Of a DNA stretch of 64,000 bases, positions 1-9,186 are shown piece by piece. Origin of the DNA: Mycolicibacterium komossense. Its GTDB lineage: Bacteria > Actinomycetota > Actinomycetes > Mycobacteriales > Mycobacteriaceae. Numbering within the stretch: the first letter of the stretch is position 1; every line of letters begins with the position of its first letter. The stretch spans positions 251,236 through 315,235 of the forward strand of contig NZ_JACKTY010000029.1 of the NCBI RefSeq assembly GCF_025822605.1, given 5' to 3'. The translations under genes were made by a program, and so were the position numbers. The notes below the pieces were generated by a model. The model saw nothing but the letters and a program-made list of their open reading frames with translations. It was not told where the DNA came from and ran no database searches.

Positions 1-255
1 GATGAAAATGACCTTGGTGTCTGCCACGGTGCTCCTCGTTGAGTGTGACCGTCCCCGGCCGCGATGGCCCCGAACCCTTCGATAAGAACCTACCGGGGAC
101 CACCGACAACCAGACTCTGTCGATCTCGCAATTGGCGGCCCGCGTTGGCGACGCCATCACCGGGTCGGGCCAAACCAAAACCTACTGGCCGGGCCATCGG
201 ATCGTTCCCCCTCGCATCGACGACATAGGCATTCGACACCTTTTGATATCTCGCA
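1..255. other. No intact gene; decayed upstream part of a DUF559-type gene
   Basis: No convincing coding sequence is seen here. The frame that would extend the downstream DUF559 fragment carries stops at about 40, 226 and 244. A plus-strand frame in 39-290 is open but resembles nothing I recognise. The region may be the eroded 5' part of the same gene, or flanking DNA. Confidence 0.4.
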
Positions 256-528
256 TTGCCAGCACTGCCGGAGCCGCTACTGCAGCATGAAGTCATCGAC
301 CACGACGGCCGGCTGTGGCGACTCGACTTCGCCTGGCTGGACAAGATGGTGGCCGTCGAATATGACGGATTCGATTGGCATAGTTCACCTGATCATCTTC
401 GTCGGGATCGGCAGAAGCGGGCAGCGCTGCAGGAGCTCGGCTGGCAGACCGTCTACGTGGTGTCTGACGATGCCCGCCGACAGCACGTGGAAATGGTCCG
501 CCGGATAGCTCGACTGCTCTCCGCCTGA
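256..528 (+). pseudogene. 3' remnant of a DUF559 (endonuclease-like) protein
   Basis: The roughly 90 codons match the C-terminal half of the mycobacterial DUF559 family, whose fold is related to very-short-patch-repair endonucleases. Visible markers are WRLDFAW, VAVEYDGFDWHS and RRDRQKRAALQELGW. Intact family members are usually around 280 residues with an N-terminal AbiEi-like winged helix, and that part is missing. The only in-frame initiator is a TTG without an obvious ribosome-binding site, and the upstream frame is closed by several stops. I therefore read it as a decayed gene. A short standalone protein cannot be excluded. Confidence 0.55.
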
Positions 529-743
529 GCGATCACCCTTGTACGGTTTCGGGCCGGCTTTTTGTACGACAGTGAGCGCTCGCGGGGAACACTCTCCGCC
601 GAGCCCACCACTGCCAAATGGCAGCTATACAACGAAATCCATTGCTGTGGGGTGGCTGTGAAGACTGATTTAGTTGATAACGCGCAAAAACTCCACTCAA
701 ACCGTATTCTGCCAACGCTAGGACCAGGCGTGAAGGAGAGTCG
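529..743. other. Intergenic region upstream of the first permease
   Basis: No gene is recognised. The segment should contain the promoter of the permease that starts at 744. It is less GC-rich than its surroundings between about 600 and 720. A GAAGGAG ribosome-binding site sits just before the permease start (about 732-739). Confidence 0.4.
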
Positions 744-2462
744 ATGACCACAGGCGAGACCACCCTCAACCCGGGCACCCCCGGCGGCGGGGGAAGTGTT
801 GACAGCAAGGGCCTTAAAGGTGGGTCGCTGGGACTGCTTTCCAGCGTGGTTGTCGGCATGGCGTCGACCGCACCGGCCTACAGCCTGGCCGCCGTACTCG
901 GGCTCATCGTGGCCAGCGGTGCGGGCGTCAAGGCAGCCTCGATCGTGCTGCTGGCCTTCGTGCCCATCTACCTGATCGCCGTCGCCTACCAGGAACTCAA
1001 CAAGGCCGAACCCGACTGCGGCACGACGTTCACCTGGGCCTCGCGCGCGTTCGGTCCGTTGGTGGGCTGGATGGGCGGCTGGGGCATCATCGCCGCCGAC
1101 GTGATCGTGATGGCAAACCTCGCGCAGATCGCCGGCGCGTACTCCTTCACCTTCGTCGGCGACCTCGGCTGGCATTCGGCAGCCGACCTGGCCAGCAGCA
1201 CCCTGTGGTCGACGGTCGCCGGTGTCATCTGGATCATCGTGATGACTTACATCTGCTACCGCGGCATCGAGGTATCCGCCCGACTCCAGTACTTCCTGCT
1301 CGGCTTCGAGGTCATCATCCTGGTGGTCATCTCGATCTACGCGCTGGTCAAGGTCTATACGAGCAACGCGTTGCCGGAATCGATACATCCGTCGATCACG
1401 TGGTTCTGGCCGGCCGGTCTGGACTTCACCACCGTGATCTGCCCGGCAATCCTCATCGCCATCTTCATCTACTGGGGCTGGGACACCGCCGTGGCGTGTA
1501 ACGAAGAATCCGATGACCCCGGCACCACCCCGGGTAAGGCCGCCGTGCTGTCGACCTTCCTGCTGCTGGCCACCTACGCCATCGTGACGGTCGCGGCTGT
1601 GGCATTCGCCGGAGTTGGCGAAACCGATGCGGGACTGGGCAATCCAGCCAACGCCGCCGATGTCTTCGCGGCTATCGGGCCTGCGCTGTTCGGCAACAGC
1701 TTCATCGGCCACATCGGCCTGCTCGCCCTCTCGGCCACCATTTTGACCTCGGCATCGGCGTCGACGCAGACCACGATCCTGCCGACGGCGCGGACCACCC
1801 TGTCCATGGGGGTCTACCAGGCGCTGCCCTCGTCGTTCGCGAACATCCACCGCAAGTACCTAACGCCCACCACCTCGACGATCGTGATGGGAGCGGTGTC
1901 GATCTTCTTCTACGTGTTGTTCACGTTGATCAGCAGCAGCCTGCTGCTGGCACTGATCGGCTCGGTCGGTCTGATGATCGCGTTCTACTACGGCCTCACC
2001 GGCTTTGCCTGCGTCTGGTACTACCGCAAAACGTTCACCTCGTCGGCCCGCAACTTCCTGATGCGCTGCGTGGTGCCGCTGCTCGGCGGGATCATGTTGA
2101 CAGTGGTCTTCGTCTACGGACTGATCCAGTACGCAAAGGTCGACAACCTGGTCGACGACAACGGCAACAACGTGACCATCTTCGGATTCGGTGCGGTGGC
2201 CGTAGTCGGCATCGGCGCGCTCGTCCTCGGAGTCGTCCTGATGTTCGTCTACTGGGCGATGGAACCGGACTTCTTCCGCGGCAAGACACTGCCGCGGCGC
2301 TCGGACCTCCTGCTGGAGCCGGCGACGGCTTCGGTCGCGCATTTCGGCCTGCCCGACTCGGGCCAGATGCCTACCGTCATCTCCCCCACGTTGTCGAACC
2401 TTCCTGCCGGGGAGACCGCGGTTGATCCCCGCACCGGCAAGGAGTTCAGCAAAGACCGCTGA
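744..2462 (+). CDS. APC-family amino acid/amine permease
   Basis: A 572-residue inner-membrane transporter of the amino acid-polyamine-organocation superfamily. Many hydrophobic segments run from about residue 35 to 510. The family hallmark YQELNKAEPDCGTTFTWASR follows the second membrane helix, and KAAVLSTFLLLATYAI lies mid-protein. The ATG start is preceded by GAAGGAG. The soluble N-terminus is Gly/Thr-rich, and the C-terminal tail of about 60 residues (after FFRGKTLPRRSD) is hydrophilic. It is followed 94 bp later by a close paralogue, which suggests tandem duplication with divergence. The substrate cannot be read from the sequence; amino acids, amines or polyamines are all possible. Confidence 0.88.
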   Translation: MTTGETTLNPGTPGGGGSVDSKGLKGGSLGLLSSVVVGMASTAPAYSLAAVLGLIVASGAGVKAASIVLLAFVPIYLIAVAYQELNKAEPDCGTTFTWASRAFGPLVGWMGGWGIIAADVIVMANLAQIAGAYSFTFVGDLGWHSAADLASSTLWSTVAGVIWIIVMTYICYRGIEVSARLQYFLLGFEVIILVVISIYALVKVYTSNALPESIHPSITWFWPAGLDFTTVICPAILIAIFIYWGWDTAVACNEESDDPGTTPGKAAVLSTFLLLATYAIVTVAAVAFAGVGETDAGLGNPANAADVFAAIGPALFGNSFIGHIGLLALSATILTSASASTQTTILPTARTTLSMGVYQALPSSFANIHRKYLTPTTSTIVMGAVSIFFYVLFTLISSSLLLALIGSVGLMIAFYYGLTGFACVWYYRKTFTSSARNFLMRCVVPLLGGIMLTVVFVYGLIQYAKVDNLVDDNGNNVTIFGFGAVAVVGIGALVLGVVLMFVYWAMEPDFFRGKTLPRRSDLLLEPATASVAHFGLPDSGQMPTVISPTLSNLPAGETAVDPRTGKEFSKDR

Positions 2463-2556
2463 CGGCGTGGCCCGTCTTGCGGCTGTAACCGGCCGGAAAC
2501 TGAAATCTCGCAGGATCTACCCAGATTCGACCTTGTGAATCCGTATATTCCTGCCC

Positions 2557-4065
2557 ATGACAATCACGGAACCGTCGGCACCCACCGTCGGCGGTAAGGG
2601 GCTACAGGCTGGGGCGCTCGGTCTCGTCGGCAACATCGTCATCGGCCTTGCCGCCGTCGCGCCCGCCTACAGCCTGGCCGCCACGCTCGGCTACGTGGTG
2701 CTCAATGTCGGCGAGAAAGCCCCAGCGATGTTCGTGCTGGCATTCATCCCGATGCTGCTCGTCGCGTTCGCCTACAAGGAGCTGTCCCAGGACACCCCGG
2801 ACTGCGGCACCACCTTCACCTGGGGCACAAAGGCATTCGGCCCATGGATCGGCTGGATCGGCGGGTGGGGTCTGGCCGTGTCGGCCATCATCGTGCTGGC
2901 CAACGTCGCCGAAGTCGCCGCGATCTACCTGTTCAAGTTCCTCGGACAAGACCAACTCGCCGACTCGCTGTGGGCCAAGGTCGCCTTGGGTTCGTTCTTC
3001 ATCATCGCGATGACGGTGGTCAGCGCCCGCGGCGTGGTGGTCTCCGAACGTATCCAGAACGTCCTGATCGCCATCCAATTCGGCATGTTGATCATCGTCA
3101 GCATCATCGCGCTGGTCCGCGTGTTCGCCGGCAACGCCGGCGCCCAGGCCGTCATGCCGAAACTGTCGTGGCTATGGCCCTCCGGTCTGGACATGTCGTC
3201 GATCGCCGCGGCGATCATCCTGTGCATCTTCATCTACTGGGGCTGGGACGCCTGCCTGGCTGTCGGCGAGGAAACCAAGAACCCCGGCAAGACGCCCGGT
3301 ATCGCCGCCGTCATCACCACCTTGATCCTAGTGTGCACTTACGTTCTGGTGGCGTATGCCGTGCAGTCGTTTGCCGGATTCGGTTATGTCGGTATCGGTT
3401 TGAACAACGCCAACAACACCGACGATGTACTCACCGTGCTCGGGAAGCCAGTCGCGGGCAGCCTGGTGGCCTCACTGCTGTTGCTCACGGTGTCGGTCTC
3501 GGCCCTGTCCTCGACGCAGACCACCATCCTGCCGACCGCCCGCGGCACGCTGTCGATGGCCGTCTACGAGGCCCTGCCCAAGCGGTTCGCCAGCGTGCAC
3601 CCGAAGTACATGACACCGGCCTTCGGCACCATGGTGATGGGCTTCTCGGCGTTGGGCTTCTACCTGCTGCTGACCTTCCTGTCCGAGAATGCACTGGCCG
3701 ACTCGGTGGCCTCGCTGGGCCTGGCGGTCGCCTTCTACTACGGCATCACCGCGTTCGCGTGTGTCTGGTACTTCCGCCGCACGCTGTTCAGTTCCATTCG
3801 AAACCTGTTCTTCCGCGGCATCTTTCCCCTCCTCGGCGGATTGGCGATGACGTGGGCGTTCATCCAGAGCGCCGTGGACATGATCAAACCGGACTACGGC
3901 TACACCGCCTTCGGGCCGATCGGCGGGGTGTTCGTGCTCGGCGTCGGGATGCTGGTGCTGGGGATCCCACTGATGCTGGCCTGTTTCGCCTTCGGCACCA
4001 AGCGCTTTTTCCGTGGCGAAACCCTCACTGCCTCAACTGAAGTCAAGGTCCCCGACACGTTCTAA
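2557..4065 (+). CDS. APC-family amino acid/amine permease (paralogue of the upstream gene)
   Basis: A 502-residue polytopic membrane protein, clearly homologous to the preceding permease. Both share VVxGxAxxAPAYSLAA-type N-terminal helices, YKELSQDTPDCGTTFTWGTK, STQTTILPTAR and an FFRGETL end. The start codon is ATG. The universal stress protein begins only 34 bp after the stop, so the two probably share a transcript. APC permease plus UspA pairs are common in actinobacteria, where the Usp domain may tune transport. Substrate unknown. Confidence 0.87.
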   Translation: MTITEPSAPTVGGKGLQAGALGLVGNIVIGLAAVAPAYSLAATLGYVVLNVGEKAPAMFVLAFIPMLLVAFAYKELSQDTPDCGTTFTWGTKAFGPWIGWIGGWGLAVSAIIVLANVAEVAAIYLFKFLGQDQLADSLWAKVALGSFFIIAMTVVSARGVVVSERIQNVLIAIQFGMLIIVSIIALVRVFAGNAGAQAVMPKLSWLWPSGLDMSSIAAAIILCIFIYWGWDACLAVGEETKNPGKTPGIAAVITTLILVCTYVLVAYAVQSFAGFGYVGIGLNNANNTDDVLTVLGKPVAGSLVASLLLLTVSVSALSSTQTTILPTARGTLSMAVYEALPKRFASVHPKYMTPAFGTMVMGFSALGFYLLLTFLSENALADSVASLGLAVAFYYGITAFACVWYFRRTLFSSIRNLFFRGIFPLLGGLAMTWAFIQSAVDMIKPDYGYTAFGPIGGVFVLGVGMLVLGIPLMLACFAFGTKRFFRGETLTASTEVKVPDTF

Positions 4066-4099
4066 GGCCATCCGACTCTAAGAAAGCGCAGGCTCAGCA

Positions 4100-4960
4100 A
4101 TGCATCTGACTGTCGGCTACCTGGCAACCCCCACCGGCGACGACGGCATCGCCCTGGCCATCGTTCTGGCCCGCACTTTCGATGCCGAGGTCGACATCGT
4201 ACTGACCGTGCGCGAGGAACTGCCCGACGGGCATCCCGGCCGGGCGCAGTACCAGGACTTCCTCCTCGAGCGCGGCGTCGAGTGGATCGCCAAAGCGGCG
4301 AAGGCATTCGACAACGCCGGCATCCGCGCGCGGTCGACGGTGACGATGGGTGAGTCGTTCGCCGAGACGCTGTTGTCGTTCGCCGCCGATCATCACTCCG
4401 ATTTGCTCGTGGTCGGCGGTGCCCGCGACGGCTTCTTCGGCGGTCATGTCATCGGGCCCGTCGCCGGTGCACTGCTGCACACATCGCCGATTCCGGTGGC
4501 ACTGGCACCACGCGGCTACGCAGAGGATCCGCCCACAAAAATCACCACGGTGACCGCGGCCATCCCCACCAGAGCCGCCGACGACAACCCGCTACCGTTC
4601 GCTGTCAACCTGGCCCACACCGCAGCGCTGGCGATCCGGCTGGTCTCCCTGGTATCGGCGGAGAGCCTCGTCGATGCCGAGAACGTCACCGAGTTGCGCG
4701 CGCAGCAGATCGCCGCGGCCCGGGAAAATCTCGCTGTCGCCGCTGGCGCCGCGCCCGACGCACCTGATATCGAGTCGCTGGTCGCCGAAGGGCTGACTTT
4801 GGAGTCGGCGCTGAAAAAGCTGACCTGGGGTGACGCTGACCTGCTGATCGTCGGGTCCAGCCGGTTTGCCGCCCCGAGGCGAATCTTCCTAGGCTCCACG
4901 GCATCCCGGATCCTGGCAGGCACTGATGCGCCGGTGATCGTCATCCCGCGCGCCGACTGA
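4100..4960 (+). CDS. Universal stress protein with two UspA domains
   Basis: A 286-residue cytosolic protein with two tandem UspA folds, at roughly residues 1-140 and 150-286. The nucleotide-binding glycine loop characteristic of ATP-binding Usp proteins appears in both halves: LVVGGARDGFFGGHVIGPVA near residue 110, and LIVGSSRFAAPRRIFLGSTA near residue 255. Each is followed by a strand ending in PVALAP or PVIVIPRAD. It sits just downstream of the second APC permease and is probably co-transcribed. The role may be nucleotide-dependent modulation of the transporter or of the stress response; this is inferred from context only. Confidence 0.88.
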   Translation: MHLTVGYLATPTGDDGIALAIVLARTFDAEVDIVLTVREELPDGHPGRAQYQDFLLERGVEWIAKAAKAFDNAGIRARSTVTMGESFAETLLSFAADHHSDLLVVGGARDGFFGGHVIGPVAGALLHTSPIPVALAPRGYAEDPPTKITTVTAAIPTRAADDNPLPFAVNLAHTAALAIRLVSLVSAESLVDAENVTELRAQQIAAARENLAVAAGAAPDAPDIESLVAEGLTLESALKKLTWGDADLLIVGSSRFAAPRRIFLGSTASRILAGTDAPVIVIPRAD

Positions 4961-4963
4961 TCG

Positions 4964-6085
4964 TCACGGCTCACGTTCGACGACGAGCGACACGGGCAGA
5001 AATGACAAGTCGGTGCACTCCGTCATCAGAGAGGTCAATGCCGACTTCACCACCGACCCATCCACCCCCGCCCCGACGGGCAGCTCACGAAGCGCCGCCG
5101 CCGCGGTGACCGCGAGTGCGGTGATCCGGCCGATGATGGCCCGCACTGCGCCACTGTCGACGAAAATGGCACGCACAGCCTCGATCTCGTCGTCGTCCGC
5201 ATCATCTCGGCCGACGACATCGGTCAGTGCGCTCCGGCCGGCAGCCGAGGCCAGTCGCAGCGCGGTGCCGAGCAGTTCGGTCGGTTTACCCGCTCGGATA
5301 TCGTCTCCGCCGCGCTTACCGCTGGTCACCGGGTTGCCGAACAGATCCGCCAGGTCGTCTCGCAACTGGAAGGCGTGGCCGATCGCACGCGCGAACCCCG
5401 CGAGCGCAGCCGCGGTATCCGGTCCCGCCCCGCTCAGCTCCAGGCCGATCTGCATCGGGCGCTCCACCGTGTAGCCGCTGGTCTTGTACTGCAGTATCTT
5501 CTCAGCCGCCGACATCGCCAGATCGCCGGCGGCCTGCGCGCGCAGCTCCAGTAGCTGACCGGAGACCACCTCGATACGCATGACGCGGAAGGTATCGACA
5601 GCCTGTCGCCGGCGACCCGGATCGAGATCCGCGACGGCCGCATCGAACAGGTCGTGCGCCGACCCCCACATCAGATCACCGATCAGCAAGGCGGCATGAT
5701 CGCCGTACCCCCGAGCCGAGCCCGCCCACCCGTTGGTCCGGTGTTGCCCGGCGAGCACAGTCCGCACCGACGGTTGTCCCCTCCGAAGTTCGGAATCGTC
5801 GATGATGTCGTCGTGCACGAGGATCGCGGCGTGGAGCAACTCCAGGGCCGCCCCGACGTCGACGACACGGGCGGTCTGTTCGTCGTGGCGCACCACCGTT
5901 CGCCACGCCCAGTACGCGAACCTCGGCCGTAGCCGCTTTCCGCCCACCGTTGCCGCGGAAAGACATAGCTCCGCGAACGGCGCCAGCCCGGGGTCGATTG
6001 CGCGCAGTCGCTCGGTTGCTGCGGTGACCGATGTTCGCAGCGTCGTGTTCACCGCCGCCAGGAAGGCGTCCTCATGGTCGTCCAT
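4964..6085 (-). CDS. Polyprenyl (geranylgeranyl-type) diphosphate synthase
   Basis: A 373-residue trans-isoprenyl diphosphate synthase that condenses isopentenyl diphosphate with an allylic diphosphate. The first aspartate-rich motif is within VHDDIIDDSELRRGQP at about residue 90. The second is in QLRDDLADLFGN at about residue 243, followed by the GKRGGDDIRAGKPTEL segment typical of the family. The chosen start is the ATG at 6085 (MDDHEDAFL); the frame stays open 30 codons further upstream, but that extension looks unlike the family. Product chain length cannot be decided. The gene is convergent with the universal stress gene, with only 3 bp between them. Confidence 0.87.
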   Translation of the reverse strand: MDDHEDAFLAAVNTTLRTSVTAATERLRAIDPGLAPFAELCLSAATVGGKRLRPRFAYWAWRTVVRHDEQTARVVDVGAALELLHAAILVHDDIIDDSELRRGQPSVRTVLAGQHRTNGWAGSARGYGDHAALLIGDLMWGSAHDLFDAAVADLDPGRRRQAVDTFRVMRIEVVSGQLLELRAQAAGDLAMSAAEKILQYKTSGYTVERPMQIGLELSGAGPDTAAALAGFARAIGHAFQLRDDLADLFGNPVTSGKRGGDDIRAGKPTELLGTALRLASAAGRSALTDVVGRDDADDDEIEAVRAIFVDSGAVRAIIGRITALAVTAAAALRELPVGAGVDGSVVKSALTSLMTECTDLSFLPVSLVVEREP

Positions 6086-6305
6086 CGGAGCTGAGATCCT
6101 TTGTTTGTTGCTGTGTACGCGCCAACGCGGGAGTGTAAAGGGACCGTTCACCCCGTTGCCTTTGGGCCGCGACATCGTTGTAGTGATCTACAGTCCGCCG
6201 TCCGCTTCGCTGTGTCCCACCCCTGTATTCATCCGGTGACGCTGCCGGTCTGCATCCCCGTCCGCATACTCGGTTCCGCGGGGGTTGCGAGAGAAAGGCG
6301 AATTA

Positions 6306-7757
6306 GTGTCCAGTGGTAGAACACATTCGGCGCCAACAGAGTTGAAACGAGAGTTCTCTCTGTGGTCGGCGTTCGCGTTCGCATTCGCATTCATATCCCC
6401 CATCGTGGCGATGTACGGCATCTACGGCCTTGCGCTGTCGACCGCCGGCCCCGGATTCTGGTGGACGTTCGTGGTCGTGGGTATCGGCCAAGTGCTGGTA
6501 GCGCTGGCATTCGCCGAATTCGTGTCGCGCTGGCCGCTGGAGGGCTCGATCTACCAGTGGACAAAGAAGCTCGCAGGCGAGGTGGCTGGTTGGTTCGCCG
6601 GGTGGGTCTACATGTGGGCACTGGTCATCATCATGGCCACCGTCGCCTACGCCGGAGCCGGATTCCTGGCCCAGTTCGTCGGTATTTCTGCTCCTACTGC
6701 GCTGCAGCAGAGCGGGATCGCGCTGGGGATCCTGCTGGCCGGCTCAGTGGTCAACCTCCTCGGTCGCAAATTCCTCAAGGCCGTGATGGCGTGCAGCATC
6801 ATCGCCGAGGTCATCGGTTCGCTCGGCCTCGGTACCTATCTGCTGATCTTCCATCGCAACAACGGGTTCGGCGCAATCATGCATGGCTCCGACCTCGCCA
6901 GCGGTTGGTCGTGGGCCTACGCGTCGGGTCCGTTCCTGATGGCGTTGGCGTTCACCGCATGGTCGATCCTCGGTTTCGAGAGCGCAGGTGCCATCGCCGA
7001 AGAGGTCAAGGACCCGCAACGCAACGTTCCCAAAGCGATGCTCTATTCCGTCGGCTTCATCGCTGCCGTGGTCGCCTACGCATCACTGGCGGTCACGCTG
7101 GCCGTACCGGACTTCGACGTCATCACCTCCGGTGAAGTCGCCGATCCCGTCTACTACGTTCTGGAAAGCGCGCTCGGCAGCGCGGCCGTCAAGCCGATCC
7201 TGTTCCTTTTCGTCGTCGGCTTTCTCGCGAGTTTCCTGGCACTGCAGGCATCGGGCTCACGCGTCATCTGGTCCTATGCGCGTGACCGCGCGCTGCCCGG
7301 TTCGAAAATACTGGTCCGCCTGTCCAAAACCGAGGCTCAGCCGGTCCCGGCGATCCTGGTGACCGCCGTTATCGGGGCGTTTGTCTATCTGATCTCCACC
7401 ACGGATGTGTATTCGGTGCTGGTCACCTTCACCGCGGGCGGCTACTATCTGGCCTTTCTGTTCCCTCTGGTCACCGGGCTGATCGCGCGACTGAGGGGCC
7501 AGTGGGTGCCCGGACCGTGGAATCTCGGCAAGTTGAGCACGCCGGTGGCCGTCCTTGCGGTGCTGTGGGCGAGCTTCGCGTTCATCAACATCATCTGGCC
7601 GAGGCACATTTCGGATTCCTGGTACATCAACTGGGCCTTCTTCGTGGCGATGGGTGTGATCATGGCGCTCGGCACGGCGATCCGGCTGTCCGGCAAGGGA
7701 ACTCCGCTTACCGACCGGCCGGTCGGCGAGGCAGATTCCATCAAGGAGTCGGTGTGA
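6306..7757 (+). CDS. APC-family permease, first gene of the catabolic operon
   Basis: A 483-residue APC-superfamily transporter with about 12 hydrophobic segments. The family-typical motifs WPLEGSIYQWTKKLAG (near residue 80) and AEEVKDPQRNVPKAMLYSV (near residue 240) are visible. I chose the GTG at 6306 because GAGAAAGG lies about eight bases upstream; a TTG 21 bases earlier keeps the frame but has no such site. The last codons overlap the start of the next gene (GTGA), so translation is probably coupled. Leading a cluster of amide, guanidino and oxygenase enzymes, it most likely imports the nitrogenous substrate. Confidence 0.87.
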   Translation: MSSGRTHSAPTELKREFSLWSAFAFAFAFISPIVAMYGIYGLALSTAGPGFWWTFVVVGIGQVLVALAFAEFVSRWPLEGSIYQWTKKLAGEVAGWFAGWVYMWALVIIMATVAYAGAGFLAQFVGISAPTALQQSGIALGILLAGSVVNLLGRKFLKAVMACSIIAEVIGSLGLGTYLLIFHRNNGFGAIMHGSDLASGWSWAYASGPFLMALAFTAWSILGFESAGAIAEEVKDPQRNVPKAMLYSVGFIAAVVAYASLAVTLAVPDFDVITSGEVADPVYYVLESALGSAAVKPILFLFVVGFLASFLALQASGSRVIWSYARDRALPGSKILVRLSKTEAQPVPAILVTAVIGAFVYLISTTDVYSVLVTFTAGGYYLAFLFPLVTGLIARLRGQWVPGPWNLGKLSTPVAVLAVLWASFAFINIIWPRHISDSWYINWAFFVAMGVIMALGTAIRLSGKGTPLTDRPVGEADSIKESV

Positions 7758-8449
7758 GTATGCCCGTCGCCGTCGTCACCGGGGCGGGTAGCGGAATAGG
7801 CGCCGCGATCGCCGCCCTGCTCAAGCAGCGAGGTTGGGCCGTCGCATCGATATCCCGGGAACCGGCTCCGCAGACCGACCTGTGGCTGACGATCGATGTC
7901 GCCGACGAGTCGGCGGTCACCGAGGCGGTAACACGAATCTTGGACACCTACGGTCGAATCGACGCCGCGGTGATCTGCGCAGGCCATTACGAGGAAACGC
8001 CGGCACTCGATATCGACCAGCAGTCGTGGGAACGCATGCTGCGGGTACACGTCGGTGGTTTCGCCCACGTGTGCCGGGCTGTCCTGCCCGGTATGCGCGA
8101 CCGCCGGGCCGGACGGATCGTCGGGATCGCCTCCGAACGCGCCATCGGCGGCGGCAGCAACGACGCGCACTATGCGTCGGCCAAGGCGGCGGCGCTGAGC
8201 TTGATGCGCAGTGTGGCAGTCGAAGTCGCCCCCGACGGCGTCCTGGTCAACGCTGTCGCGCCGGGCCCCTGCGATACCCCCCTGCTACCACCTGACTCCT
8301 GGGAACGGGCCGAGGAGTTCGTCCACGCCCTGCCGGCCGGGCGCATCGCGTCGACCGGCGAGGTCGCCGAACTGGTCCGGGCACTACTCGAGGAGGACCT
8401 GTTCGTCTGCGGCGAAGTGCTGTCCGTCAACAGTGGAACGGTGATCTGA
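7754..8449 (+). CDS. Short-chain dehydrogenase/reductase (catalytically complete)
   Basis: A 231-residue NAD(P)-dependent SDR. The cofactor loop VVTGAGSGIGAA is at the N-terminus, the serine lies in VGIASERAIGGGS, and the active-site pair is in HYASAKAAAL (YxxxK). The NAVAPGP segment typical of the classical subfamily is present. Start: a GTG at 7754 overlaps the permease stop (GTGA) with AAGGAG five bases upstream; an ATG two codons later is the alternative. The next gene is a second, degenerate SDR six bases downstream, so the pair may form one enzyme. Substrate unknown; probably an alcohol/carbonyl step of the same pathway. Confidence 0.87.
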   Translation: MSMPVAVVTGAGSGIGAAIAALLKQRGWAVASISREPAPQTDLWLTIDVADESAVTEAVTRILDTYGRIDAAVICAGHYEETPALDIDQQSWERMLRVHVGGFAHVCRAVLPGMRDRRAGRIVGIASERAIGGGSNDAHYASAKAAALSLMRSVAVEVAPDGVLVNAVAPGPCDTPLLPPDSWERAEEFVHALPAGRIASTGEVAELVRALLEEDLFVCGEVLSVNSGTVI

Positions 8450-8455
8450 AAGAGC

Positions 8456-9172
8456 ATGGCGAAAAACACTTCCCGGGTCCTGATCACCGGCACCGACACC
8501 CAACTCGGGGCTGCGGTGCGGGCGTACTTCACCACCGCGGGCGCCGCGACGGTCGGAGCACGAGCGCTCGGCGCGGACACCGCAGCACTCGATGACACAC
8601 AGCCGAGCGTATGCGCCGACCCCACCCTCGGGGCCGATGTCCGTGCCGCCGTGCGCACGGCGGCGGCCACCATGGGCGGCCTCGACACGCTGGTGGTGGC
8701 GCACCCGCTGCCTGCGATCGGCCGGTTCGGCGAACAGACGATGACCGAGTTCTGGAACCATGTCGACGCAGTTCTGACCGGCAGCTTCCTCTACGCCCAG
8801 GCGGCAGCAGAGGTGATGCGCGACAACGGATCTGGTGGCCGCATCGTGCTCACGACATCCACCTGGCATGTCGGCGGTGAGAACCTGTCGGCGGTGGCAA
8901 CCGCAGCGGGCGGGATCGTCGCGCTGACGAAGACGCTCACGCGAGATTTCGGGCGGTTCGGCATCGGCGTCAACGCGGTTGCCGTCGGCGCCGTCGACTC
9001 CGAATGGTCGGTGTGCGACGCAGCGGCACGCGGCGCGCCTCCCCCCGTCGGCACAAGCGGCACCGTCGAGCAGGTCGCTCGCGTCATCGGTCTCCTCTGC
9101 CAACGCCAACTCGGGGCAGCAGTGGGGCAAATCGTGAACGTGGATGGCGGGTTATCCCGCAACCGCGTCTGA
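8456..9172 (+). CDS. SDR-fold protein lacking the catalytic residues
   Basis: A 238-residue protein with the overall SDR layout: N-terminal LITGTDTQLG, central RIVLTTSTW, ALTKTLTRDFG and the C-terminal VNVDGGLSRNRV. The signature residues are altered. The glycine loop reads TGTDTQLG instead of TGxxxGxG, the NNAG position reads VAHP, and the YxxxK pair aligns with VATAA, losing both Tyr and Lys. It follows the active SDR by six bases. I infer a non-catalytic partner or regulatory subunit, as known for other heteromeric SDRs, but that is not proven by sequence. Confidence 0.83.
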   Translation: MAKNTSRVLITGTDTQLGAAVRAYFTTAGAATVGARALGADTAALDDTQPSVCADPTLGADVRAAVRTAAATMGGLDTLVVAHPLPAIGRFGEQTMTEFWNHVDAVLTGSFLYAQAAAEVMRDNGSGGRIVLTTSTWHVGGENLSAVATAAGGIVALTKTLTRDFGRFGIGVNAVAVGAVDSEWSVCDAAARGAPPPVGTSGTVEQVARVIGLLCQRQLGAAVGQIVNVDGGLSRNRV

Positions 9173-9186
9173 GAAAGGACAATGCA

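Noticed and set aside
453..1850. 465-codon minus-strand frame opposite the first permease
   Set aside because: It is the antisense of a clear APC permease; the translation is low-complexity Arg/Gly/Asp/His without a recognisable domain, typical of GC-rich shadow frames.
2844..4040. 398-codon plus-strand frame inside the second permease
   Set aside because: Arg/His/Gly-rich composition with no domain; the permease frame has the family motifs.
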